Positions 25,783 through 33,785 of a stretch of DNA of 64,000 bases are shown one piece after another. The DNA is from Planctomycetota bacterium (GTDB lineage: Bacteria; Planctomycetota; Phycisphaerae; Phycisphaerales; UBA1924): NCBI GenBank assembly GCA_030950285.1, contig JAUZRR010000012.1, positions 1 to 64,000 of the forward strand, read 5' to 3'. A model generated the notes under the pieces. That model made no database searches and was not told where the DNA came from. It saw only the letters and a program-made list of their open reading frames with translations. Position numbers and translations under genes: made by a program. Positions within the stretch are counted from its first letter, which is position 1. Each line of letters starts with the position of its first letter.

Positions 25783-26301
25783 TCAAGCCAGGGCCGAGCC
25801 GCAGCTGTCGCAGAACGCTGCATCGGCGTCGTTGTTGGTCTGGCACCCGGCACACGTGCGCTGGAACGGCTTCCCGCACCCATCACAGAACCGGGCGCTC
25901 GCGTCGTTGTCTGCACCGCACGCTTGACACACCTTGCCTTGGTCTGTCATCCCTTCACGGATCGCGGAAACCACATCCCGCACGCCTTCCTGCGTCTCAC
26001 CAGCGAGGTAGTTGAACGTGTCCGCCGCGACCGGCGCCTGCTCCTGCGCCGCAAACCGAAACACCGCACCCATGAATCCGAACATACTCAGCGCGCTGCC
26101 AAGAGCCAACAACGGCAGCCCGATAAAGAACAGCCAGAACCGCGTGGGCTGATGGCTCATATCCCCGAACACCATCGCAAAGTCGATGATCGCTATCGCC
26201 AGGCAGACGACCCCCGCCAGCATGAGCAACGGCCCGAGGGCTCGCAACACCCTCCGTACCTTGCTGTGCCCGGGATTAATACGTTCGTCGGTATTCCCCA
26301 T
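25783..26301 (-). CDS. Membrane protein with double zinc ribbon
   Basis: The 172-residue product has two hydrophobic segments (LGPLLMLAGVVCLAIAIIDF, FWLFFIGLPLLALGSALSMF) and ends in two zinc-ribbon motifs: CQACGADNDASARFCDGCG and CAGCQTNNDADAAFCDSCG, four CxxC pairs in all. This layout, membrane anchor plus double zinc ribbon, is common in small bacterial proteins of unknown function. The ribbons are expected on the cytoplasmic side. The gene lies 37 bp upstream of uvrC on the same strand and may share its transcript. Confidence 0.75.
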   Translation of the reverse strand: MGNTDERINPGHSKVRRVLRALGPLLMLAGVVCLAIAIIDFAMVFGDMSHQPTRFWLFFIGLPLLALGSALSMFGFMGAVFRFAAQEQAPVAADTFNYLAGETQEGVRDVVSAIREGMTDQGKVCQACGADNDASARFCDGCGKPFQRTCAGCQTNNDADAAFCDSCGSALA

Positions 26302-26342
26302 GCCAACAGTCTACAACCGATCACGCGCCACGTAAAGCACAC

Positions 26343-26720
26343 TCACGCCGCCTCCGGCCACACCACGTTCGCCCGCTCGGCCCCGCCGGTTGCTTCGCCG
26401 TAGACCACCGCCCACTGCGTTGCCATCGGCGGGAAGACCGCCTCCTGCCACTTCATGGAATAGGCGCTGTCGAACCGGCGATCGATCTCTTCCAGGACCA
26501 GGTCGAACTGCTCGGCACTGTCGTTGACGCCGAGATATTCGCCCGGTTTCATCTCCCGCGTCCGCAACCCAACACACAGCGACCCGCCCGCGGTGATTTC
26601 CTCACGCCAGATCGCAACCTCAACAACATCAGCCCAGTGCAGCCGCCACACTTCGTTGCCGCCGAAACCGACCGCGAGTTCGTCGCCGTCGAGAATGATG
26701 CGTGGGTTGAAATCGAGCAT
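26343..26720 (-). CDS. Hypothetical protein
   Basis: A 125-residue soluble protein (MLDFNPRIILDGDELAVGFGG...) with alternating strands and Trp residues (VWRLHWADVVEVAIWREEI, SMKWQEAVFPPMATQ). No signal peptide or membrane helix is visible and no family is recognised. It sits 42 bp upstream of the zinc-ribbon gene on the same strand. The coding impression rests on the clean start, good length and absence of an alternative on the other strand. Confidence 0.55.
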   Translation of the reverse strand: MLDFNPRIILDGDELAVGFGGNEVWRLHWADVVEVAIWREEITAGGSLCVGLRTREMKPGEYLGVNDSAEQFDLVLEEIDRRFDSAYSMKWQEAVFPPMATQWAVVYGEATGGAERANVVWPEAA

Positions 26721-26759
26721 GGGTTTGCCTCGCGAATGAACAGGAAAACGTAAACGTCC

Positions 26760-27335
26760 TCAGGCCCGCGCCCTCCGCTGCTGCGGGCGGAGCATCACCG
26801 CGATGACCATCCCCGCCAGCAACCATCCCACCACCACCTCGCCGACCAGAGGGGTCGCCTCGGCAAGCGAGAACTCGGCCCAGCGCCCCCCGGGCAACAG
26901 CATCGCACAAGCCGCGAACACACCGAGCAACACCGCCACCATCACTCGGTCGGCAAATGCTTTCTGTTTGCCACCGGTCAGCGACATAAGAAGCGCTGCC
27001 AACGTTGCCGCCAGACACGCGACGCCGAGCCCCTGCACCACCGCAAACGGGTCGAGCGATGCGGCGTGGCTCTGTACCGCTGCGCCGGCTGCTCCTGCCT
27101 GCTGGACGCTCAACGCACTTGCTTGCCCACCTGCCCGAGCCTCGGCCGGCCCGAGAGGGATGTACCCGCGCAGATCCCCAAACCGCTGCTCGAGCACACG
27201 GGAAAGCGCCGAACCCCCAACGCCCCCATCACCCCCGCTCGGCCCGCTGCCCACCGGCCCGACCGCCGCAAAGACCGCGCTCCACACCACCAGCACCACA
27301 CCCCCGACCAACCCTGCCATCAGTACTCGGAGCAT
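26760..27335 (-). CDS. Hypothetical multi-pass membrane protein
   Basis: Taking ATG at 27335 gives 191 residues beginning MLRVLMAGLVGGVVLVVWSAV. Hydrophobic segments lie at about 5-25, 100-125 (LGVACLAATLAALLMSLTGG), 130-150 (VMVAVLLGVFAACAMLL) and 165-185 (LVGEVVVGWLLAGMVIAVML). The region between the first and second contains LRGYIPLGPAEA. The frame is open to 27707, but the extra residues look non-coding. Function unknown; the layout is that of a small inner-membrane protein. Confidence 0.6.
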   Translation of the reverse strand: MLRVLMAGLVGGVVLVVWSAVFAAVGPVGSGPSGGDGGVGGSALSRVLEQRFGDLRGYIPLGPAEARAGGQASALSVQQAGAAGAAVQSHAASLDPFAVVQGLGVACLAATLAALLMSLTGGKQKAFADRVMVAVLLGVFAACAMLLPGGRWAEFSLAEATPLVGEVVVGWLLAGMVIAVMLRPQQRRARA

Positions 27336-27572
27336 GCTTCCTCCCGCATCCCCCCCCAAAGCCGTCACCATCCGCGTAAGTCTGGGGATAACAGGCAATC
27401 TACAACACTCCATGTCGAACAACACTCCAGATTCCCCGGGGTGCGCACCCGGACCACCCGGCACAAGCCGTCCAAACCCACCAAAGATTCGACACCGGCA
27501 TCCCGCTATGCCGCTATAACCACGCTCGGAGTTCTGTCCCTTCGCACCCCAAACCAAGCCGGAGCGATTTCC

Positions 27573-29744
27573 CTGACTCTCGCACGAGCCAACCAGTGGC
27601 GGAGCGCCCTCGCCCTCGCTTGCGCAACCGCAGTCGTCGCCGCGGCGCAGGACACGACTGCCCCCGCGCGGCCGGGCCTCTCGCTCGGTGCTGCGCTCGT
27701 CGAACACCCGCCCACAATCGACGGCCTGCTCGACGACACCACCTGGCAGGACGCCCCGATCATCGACGCCTTCACACAGATCAACCCCATCGACGGCGAC
27801 CCACCTTCAGAACGAACCGAGGTCCGCCTGCTCTACGACGCCGACACGCTCTATCTCGGCGTGCGCTGCTTTGATAGCGATCCCGACCTCATCGTCGCCC
27901 GCTCGATGGCCCGCGACGCAAGCCATGACTCCGACGATCGCATCACCTTCACCCTCGACACCTTCGCCGACCGGCGCAACGGGTACATCTTTGTGGTCAG
28001 CGCCGCTGGCGGCAAACGCGACGGCCTGATCGAGAGCACCCGCACCCGCTGGGAATGGGACGGCCTCTGGACCGCCAAGACCCGCGTCGACGACCTGGGA
28101 TGGACCGCCGAGATCGCGATCCCGATGAAGACGCTCTCGTTTGATGGCACGGTCACCGCGTGGGGGTTCAACATCGAGCGGTTTATCCGCCGCAAGAATG
28201 AGTCAGTCCGCTGGGCGACCCCGACCCGCAACTCCGGCGTTGCTGTCATGAACGACGCCGGCGAGATCAGAGACCTCGCCAATCTCGCCCAGGGCGTCGG
28301 CCTGACGATCAAGCCCTTTCTCACCGCCAAAGCCGATCTCAGTTCGGGCGATCTGAAGTTCGAACCCGGCATCGACATCTTCTACAAGATCACCCCCTCG
28401 ACCACCGCCGCACTCACGATCAACACCGATTTTGCCGAAGCAGAAGTCGACCAACGCCGGGTCAACCTCACACGGTTCCCGCTCTTCTTCCCCGAGAAAC
28501 GGGCCTTCTTTCTCGAGGATTCAGGTATCTTTGAGTTCGGAGGCATCAACCAATCGCCAAGGCCGTTCTTCAGCCGCCGCATCGGGATCGTCCGCGGCCA
28601 GCAGCAGGACATCCTCGCGGGCATGCGCGTCACCGGCCGATCCGGCGGCCTGCGGTTCGGCGTCCTCGACGTGCAGATGAAAGACAGCCCCGACCTCGGA
28701 AAGAAAAACCTCGGCGTGCTCCGCCTCAAGCACGACGTCGGTGACGAGTCATCCATCGGCCTGGTCGCGACCAACGGCGCGCCCGGCAATCGCGGGAACA
28801 ACCAACTCCTGGGATTCGACTACAACTACGTCAACAGCGACGCCCTGGGTGGCCGCGTTGCTGCCGACATCTGGGCGATGGCAACCCACGACGACCCCGC
28901 AGACACACAAGGCGAGAACGACAACCCCTACGCCTACGGCGGCCGCTTCAGTTGGAACGCCGACCCGTGGAGCCTCTTCGTCTTTGCAGCCGAAGTTGGC
29001 AAAGACTTCCGACCAAGGCTCGGCTTTGTGCAACGCCCCGGAACCCGCGAGCTCGCCTCGCGCGGCAGTTACACCTGGCGGCCCGAAGACGGCGGCTGGA
29101 TCCGCTCGATCGGCACCTCCTTCGGCGGCAGCGCCTTCACCACGCTCGGCAGCGAAATCCAATCCGCGAGCTTCGACCTGCCCCGTGTCACCCTCACCAC
29201 CGATCCCGGCGACTCGTTCTTCGTCGTCGCCCTGGCCGATCGGGAAAAACTCGACAACCCCTTCGAGATCGTCGACGGCGTCACCATCCCGACCGGCACA
29301 TACGACAACGCCGGCTGGCGCGCAGGCTTTGCCACCTCAAACGCCCGGTGGATCACGGTCCAATCGAACTACTCCCAGCGGGGGTTCTACAACGGCACGC
29401 GCAAAGACACGTTCGTCAGCGCCACCTTCCGTCCCACCGCGGCGCTCGCGATCTCGGGTGAGTACTTTCTCAACGAGATCGACCTCGACACCGGCGACTT
29501 CACCGTCCGCACCGCGCGCACCCGGGCGATATTCCAGTTCAGCCCCGAGCTGAGCTGGGACACCACGCTGCAATGGGACAACCAGTCCGACCAGGCCGGG
29601 CTCAACAGCCGCGTCCGCTACGAGTTCCGCCCCGGGCAGGAGGTCTTCATCGTCTACAACGAAGGCTTCAACGTCGAGGACAACCAGTTCGAGTCACTCA
29701 ACCGAGGCGTCACCGTCAAGCTCGGACTCACCTTCCGGTTCTAA
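27573..29744 (+). CDS. CBM9-like / DUF5916 outer-membrane protein (start uncertain)
   Basis: From about residue 45 the protein has a CBM9/DOMON-like sandwich (PTIDGLLDDTTWQDAPIIDAF ... RTEVRLLYDADTLYLGVRCFD ... YIFVVSAAGGKRDG). A long beta-rich DUF5916 domain follows (FAEAEVDQRRVNLTRFPLFF, EKRAFFLEDSGIFEFG), ending with Phe (LGLTFRF), as outer-membrane barrels do. A signal-peptide-like segment (WRSALALACATAVVAAAQ) precedes it, but there is no ATG near. The nearest in-frame starts are CTG 27573, eight bases after GGAG, and GTG 27441, which would add a 44-residue leader before it. I use the CTG with low confidence. The family is often linked to polysaccharide or surface binding; function not proven. 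Confidence 0.75.
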   Translation: MTLARANQWRSALALACATAVVAAAQDTTAPARPGLSLGAALVEHPPTIDGLLDDTTWQDAPIIDAFTQINPIDGDPPSERTEVRLLYDADTLYLGVRCFDSDPDLIVARSMARDASHDSDDRITFTLDTFADRRNGYIFVVSAAGGKRDGLIESTRTRWEWDGLWTAKTRVDDLGWTAEIAIPMKTLSFDGTVTAWGFNIERFIRRKNESVRWATPTRNSGVAVMNDAGEIRDLANLAQGVGLTIKPFLTAKADLSSGDLKFEPGIDIFYKITPSTTAALTINTDFAEAEVDQRRVNLTRFPLFFPEKRAFFLEDSGIFEFGGINQSPRPFFSRRIGIVRGQQQDILAGMRVTGRSGGLRFGVLDVQMKDSPDLGKKNLGVLRLKHDVGDESSIGLVATNGAPGNRGNNQLLGFDYNYVNSDALGGRVAADIWAMATHDDPADTQGENDNPYAYGGRFSWNADPWSLFVFAAEVGKDFRPRLGFVQRPGTRELASRGSYTWRPEDGGWIRSIGTSFGGSAFTTLGSEIQSASFDLPRVTLTTDPGDSFFVVALADREKLDNPFEIVDGVTIPTGTYDNAGWRAGFATSNARWITVQSNYSQRGFYNGTRKDTFVSATFRPTAALAISGEYFLNEIDLDTGDFTVRTARTRAIFQFSPELSWDTTLQWDNQSDQAGLNSRVRYEFRPGQEVFIVYNEGFNVEDNQFESLNRGVTVKLGLTFRF

Positions 29745-29758
29745 TCACCCCACACCAC

Positions 29759-29781
29759 GAGCCCCGCGCGCGAGCTCGGGT
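29759..29781 (-). repeat. Possible degenerate palindromic element
   Basis: Between two convergent genes, this stretch starts GAGCCCC and has CGCGAG in the centre, as in the copy at 37789, but the arms pair only partly. I list it as a likely decayed member. Confidence 0.3.
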
Positions 29782-29806
29782 GTCTCTGCGCCCGGCACGA
29801 CCAGAC

Positions 29807-31015
29807 TCACCCCTCAGCAAGCGCCAAACGACACATCATCTCCACCCCGGTCACGATCGCGTCATCGTTAAAATCAAACTGCGGCTGGTGCAGCTTGGGT
29901 GTCGTCGCCGGGTCGTCCCCCGGCGCGAGCAAACCCAGCAGAAAGAAACACGCCGGGACGTGCCGCCCGTAGTAACTAAAGTCCTCACCCCCCAGCGAAG
30001 GGTGCTCGACCAACGATACCCGCGCATCCCCGAGCTCTTCACGCGCCAGCGAAAAGAAACGCTGGGTGAGTGCCGCGTCGTTGGTCGTGACCGGATAGCC
30101 CTCGTCCCAGCGGATCTCGGCGTGGCAGCCGTGCGCCGCGGCGGTCTGCTCGACCACCGCGAAAAACCGCTCCTTTGCCAACCGCCGCGTCTGGGGAAGC
30201 AGCGTCCGCACGGTGCCGACGAACTCGACCTCGGTGGGGATCACGTTATTGGCGGTCCCTCCCGCGACACGTCCAACCGTGACAACAACCGAATCGGTCG
30301 GCCCGACATTCCGCGACGCAACCGTCTGCAGCGCGGTGATAACGTGCGCCGTCGCGACGACCGGGTCGCTCGCCATGTGCGGATACGCCGCGTGCCCACC
30401 GGTGCCGCGCACGCGGACGACAAAGTCGTCGGTTGCTGCGAGCAACGGGCCGGGCCTGGTCGCGACATGCCCGACCGGGATCTCCGGCCAGCCGTGCAAC
30501 CCGAAGATACGCCCCACCCGAGGCCCCACGCCGCCGCCCTCATCGCCGAGCAGGCAGCCTTCCTCGCACATCCGCAGCCCGCCCGCGCCGCCTTCCTCCG
30601 CCGGCTGAAAGAGCAACGTCACCGGGTTGGGGCGGTGCTCCATCCGACACAGCACCCGGGCGGTGCCGAGCAGAATCGTCGTGTGCCCGTCGTGGCCGCA
30701 GGCGTGCATGACACCCTCGGTTTCCGAGGCGTACGCCCGCCCGGTGGTCTCTGTAAGAGGCAGCGCGTCCATGTCCGCGCGGAGCGCAACCGCCTCACCC
30801 GCCGAGCTGTCGGTCGCGGGCAGGTGGGCCACAACCCCGGTCTGCGCCACGCCGCGCTTGCAGGCGATCCCGAGCTTGTCGAGCTCTTCGCACACCTTGG
30901 CGCTGGTGCGCTCTTCCTGGTAGCTCAGCTCGGGGTGGCGGTGCAGGTCGTGGCGGAACGCGACAAGCTCAGCGATATCCGTCGCAACAACGTCGTGCAG
31001 GCATTCGGTCTTCAT
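29807..31015 (-). CDS. M20 family amidohydrolase (hippurate/N-acyl amino acid hydrolase type)
   Basis: With ATG 31015 the 402-residue protein matches the M20D layout. The N-terminal HDLHRHPELSYQE is followed by ALRADMDALPL, MHACGHDGHTT, FQPAEEGGAGG and HPSLGGEDFSYY, which supply the metal-binding His, Asp, Glu and Cys/His residues. The lid domain is GTGGHAAYPHMASDPVVAT. Such enzymes cleave N-acyl amino acids or similar amides in the cytosol. The frame is open to 31117, but the extra residues overlap the 3' side of the HD-GYP gene, so the later start is preferred. The gene lies 31 bp downstream of the HD-GYP gene on the same strand. Confidence 0.9.
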   Translation of the reverse strand: MKTECLHDVVATDIAELVAFRHDLHRHPELSYQEERTSAKVCEELDKLGIACKRGVAQTGVVAHLPATDSSAGEAVALRADMDALPLTETTGRAYASETEGVMHACGHDGHTTILLGTARVLCRMEHRPNPVTLLFQPAEEGGAGGLRMCEEGCLLGDEGGGVGPRVGRIFGLHGWPEIPVGHVATRPGPLLAATDDFVVRVRGTGGHAAYPHMASDPVVATAHVITALQTVASRNVGPTDSVVVTVGRVAGGTANNVIPTEVEFVGTVRTLLPQTRRLAKERFFAVVEQTAAAHGCHAEIRWDEGYPVTTNDAALTQRFFSLAREELGDARVSLVEHPSLGGEDFSYYGRHVPACFFLLGLLAPGDDPATTPKLHQPQFDFNDDAIVTGVEMMCRLALAEG

Positions 31016-31046
31016 GCCGCGATCGTAGGGCCCCGACCGCGCCCGC

Positions 31047-32450
31047 TCAGGCCGCCCGAGCAAGCAAGGCATCCTCGTCCTCGGCGTGCATCTGCTGCCG
31101 GATTTCATCAAACTCACTCTGGATCGAGAGAAAGACGTCCGTGATCGTCGGGTCGAAGTGCGAGCCCCGCCCCTCGGTGATGATCGCGACCGCGTTCCTG
31201 TGCGACATCGAGGCTTTGTACACCCGGCGGGAGGTCAGCGCGTCGTAGACATCGACCAGCGCCACAATGCGCGCCGGCAGCGCGATATGCTCGCCCGCGA
31301 GCCCCAGCGGGTACCCCGAGCCGTCCCACTTCTCGTGGTGTTCCCGCGCGATCTGGATGCTCATATCGAGCAGCTCGTCGTCGCCCAACTCGGCGCGGAT
31401 CGCGATGAGTGTGTCGGCACCGATGGTTGTGTGGACCTGCATCCGCCGGTGCTCCTCGGGGGTGTACCGCCCCGGCTTAAGCAGCAGCTCGTCGGGCACG
31501 CCCACCTTCCCGATGTCGTGCATGCTCGAAGCAAGCCGCAGCCGGTCGATCCAAGTGTCGTCGATCTCGGGGTGCGTCCCGGCCAGATTCTTTGCGAGCA
31601 AGCAGCTGTACTGGCTGATGCGATCCAGGTGCATCCCCGTCTCGCTGTCCCGGCAATCGGCGAGCTTGGCGAGCCCCATGATCAGCGCGTCGCGGGCCCG
31701 CAGATTCTCGTGTGTCCTTCGCTCAACCTCTTCTTCGAGACCCTTGTTGATGCGCTCGAGCACATGGCCATACCGCCGCATCACCCAGAGCGTGCTCAGC
31801 GCGGTGAGCGCCATCACCGTCAACGCCGCAGCCGTCGCGACAACACCCACCACAAACGTCGCCCGCGACGAGAGCGCCACCAGCCCCGACTCGGGCTGAT
31901 GCACCACCAGCCGCGCGCCCAGTTCGGGGATATACCGCGTCGCGACATAGTGCGTGCCGTCTGGAAGGAACCGAAGCTGCCCCGCGACGGTCTCGACGCG
32001 CGGCGCCTCCCCGAGCATCAGGTTGTCCTCACCCTCCCCGGTGGTCAACGACAAGTGCCCCATCATCTCTTTGCGCAGCGAAGGCGTGTTCTGCAGCTCG
32101 GGGTGACAAAGCACCGCGCCGTCGTCATCGAGCAAGCAGGCAAACCCCTCGCCCGGCAACTCCAAGGTCTCGATCCGCTCCTGCACCCGCTCCCAATCAT
32201 CCGACTCGTACTCGAGTGCGGTCTCGATCCCTTCGGCGAGCTGCGCGCCGAGCCACCCGGCAACACGGACATTCTCCGCAAGCACAATGTCCTGCACCGC
32301 TTCGGAAGTCGCGTGACGGACCTGCCGAAACGTCACAACCCACCCGACACCCAGCACCACCGCCTGAAGCAGCAGGATCGCCGCGATCGCCCCCCGCCTG
32401 GTGCGGATACGCCCACCACGGACTCGCCTGTATACAGATTCTTTGTGCAT
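31047..32450 (-). CDS. Membrane sensor HD-GYP domain protein (c-di-GMP phosphodiesterase)
   Basis: The 467-residue product starts MHKESVYRRVRGG, with a first membrane segment at about 20-42. A roughly 150-residue periplasmic sensor follows (DDDGAVLCHPELQNTPSL, GQLRFLPDGTHYVATRY, a CACHE-like layout), then a second segment near 190-215. The HD-GYP domain carries SSMHDIGKVGVPDELLLKPG near 305, HHEKWDGSGYPLGL near 368 and VDVYDALTSRR. All metal and GYP residues are present, so active hydrolysis of cyclic di-GMP is likely. No receiver or GGDEF partner is nearby. ATG 32450 is preferred over 32711, which would lie in the next gene. Confidence 0.9.
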   Translation of the reverse strand: MHKESVYRRVRGGRIRTRRGAIAAILLLQAVVLGVGWVVTFRQVRHATSEAVQDIVLAENVRVAGWLGAQLAEGIETALEYESDDWERVQERIETLELPGEGFACLLDDDGAVLCHPELQNTPSLRKEMMGHLSLTTGEGEDNLMLGEAPRVETVAGQLRFLPDGTHYVATRYIPELGARLVVHQPESGLVALSSRATFVVGVVATAAALTVMALTALSTLWVMRRYGHVLERINKGLEEEVERRTHENLRARDALIMGLAKLADCRDSETGMHLDRISQYSCLLAKNLAGTHPEIDDTWIDRLRLASSMHDIGKVGVPDELLLKPGRYTPEEHRRMQVHTTIGADTLIAIRAELGDDELLDMSIQIAREHHEKWDGSGYPLGLAGEHIALPARIVALVDVYDALTSRRVYKASMSHRNAVAIITEGRGSHFDPTITDVFLSIQSEFDEIRQQMHAEDEDALLARAA

Positions 32451-32629
32451 GCTCTCGACATCGGGCAGAGCGCAGAACGCCCGCAACCAAACGGGCCGCA
32501 CGATCTTGTTCGTCTTTCCCGAACTGCCGTCCACCCCGTCCAGCCCGCGCAACTGCAACGCTGCCAAACGGTTATGAGCCCCCCCACCCACCACCGCCAC
32601 AGGCGATCGGGACACGCCCGGTCCTGAAT

Positions 32630-33772
32630 CTACCCGCCACCCAGCACCGAATCGCATAACACCATCGCTCGGGCGTCGAGCGCCGCGACCGAAGCAAGGT
32701 CCGGGAGCCACCCGCCGGGCACCGCAAACGCCGCCAGGTCCGGGAACGCCTCGCGCCGCACCGGGATGTTGTGCGAGCTGCTCTTTGCGAGAATCTCCTC
32801 GGCCCTGCCGCCGAGCAGAAACTCGATCAGCCGGCGTGCCGACTCGGCGTTGGGCCCGTGCCGCACCATCGCCACCGTGTTGGGGATGAGCATCGGCCCG
32901 GCGCTCGGCAAGCCCTGCGCGCGCGTCGCGGTGTCGGCGTCGCCACCGGCATCGGCATCGGCCAGCTCAAACACCGCCCGCACCCGCCCGCCGTTGCGCT
33001 GCGAAGCCCAGACATCATCGGTGTCGGTCAGGCAGATGTCGATCTCGGCCTCGGACACCGCACGGACCACCGTCGAGTTACCGTCGTAGATCTTCAGCCC
33101 GTTTGCGACCATCGCTTCGAGCCACCCACGGAACGCGGACGCCCCGGCCAGCTCCAGCAGCGCCGCCATGTGCCCCCGCGTGGTGCCAAACCGTGGCCGC
33201 GCCATACCGACCCGACCGCGAAACCTCGCGTCGGTCAGCTCGCGCAAACGACGCGGGATCTCTTCCTCAGCAAAGCGCCCCTCGCGCACCGCCAGCACCC
33301 GCGCCCGCAGCCCGAACCCAAACCACGAACCATCCGCCGCGTCCAACTTCCCCCGCAACAACGGATCAACCACCTCCGGCGGCGTCACTCCCGCGGGCTC
33401 GAACAGCCCCATCTCCGCCAGGCGGATCGTGCCGAAAGGCTCGCTCGACCACCACACGTCGGCGCGGGGCTCGTCGCGCTCAGCGACCAACCGCTCAATC
33501 AGGCCGGTTGTTTTCGTTGCCTCGGTGTCGCCGAGCAGCCGCACTGTGACCCCGGTTGCGCGCTCAAAGTCGCGCACCACGTCCCGCAGCACAAAGTCAT
33601 CGACCGAGCTGTAGAGCATGACCTCGCCCGCCCCGTCTGCTCCGCTGTCGCCCCGTCGCCCGCACCCGCCCAGTGTGAGACCGGCTGCGCCCAACGCCGC
33701 CGCCCCGATCGCTCGGACCGCGTCACGCCGCGGCATCGGCCGTGTTACACCATCCCCCATGTCGCGCTCCAT
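32630..33772 (-). CDS. Extracellular solute-binding protein, iron(III) type
   Basis: The 380-residue protein has a Tat-like start (MPRRDAVRAIGAAALGAAG) ending in a lipobox (TLGGCG). The mature part has VMLYSSVDDFVLRDVVRDFE, the FbpA-type opening, PRADVWWSSEPFGTIRLAEMG, and SEAEIDICLTDTDDVWAS in the second lobe. Family members bind ferric iron or similar ligands for an ABC transporter. No permease or ATPase gene lies beside it, so it either feeds a transporter coded elsewhere or has another binding role. The first ATG is used; starts at 33760 and 33736 keep the signal. Confidence 0.8.
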   Translation of the reverse strand: MERDMGDGVTRPMPRRDAVRAIGAAALGAAGLTLGGCGRRGDSGADGAGEVMLYSSVDDFVLRDVVRDFERATGVTVRLLGDTEATKTTGLIERLVAERDEPRADVWWSSEPFGTIRLAEMGLFEPAGVTPPEVVDPLLRGKLDAADGSWFGFGLRARVLAVREGRFAEEEIPRRLRELTDARFRGRVGMARPRFGTTRGHMAALLELAGASAFRGWLEAMVANGLKIYDGNSTVVRAVSEAEIDICLTDTDDVWASQRNGGRVRAVFELADADAGGDADTATRAQGLPSAGPMLIPNTVAMVRHGPNAESARRLIEFLLGGRAEEILAKSSSHNIPVRREAFPDLAAFAVPGGWLPDLASVAALDARAMVLCDSVLGGG

Positions 33773-33785
33773 CGTGTGTGTTGCC

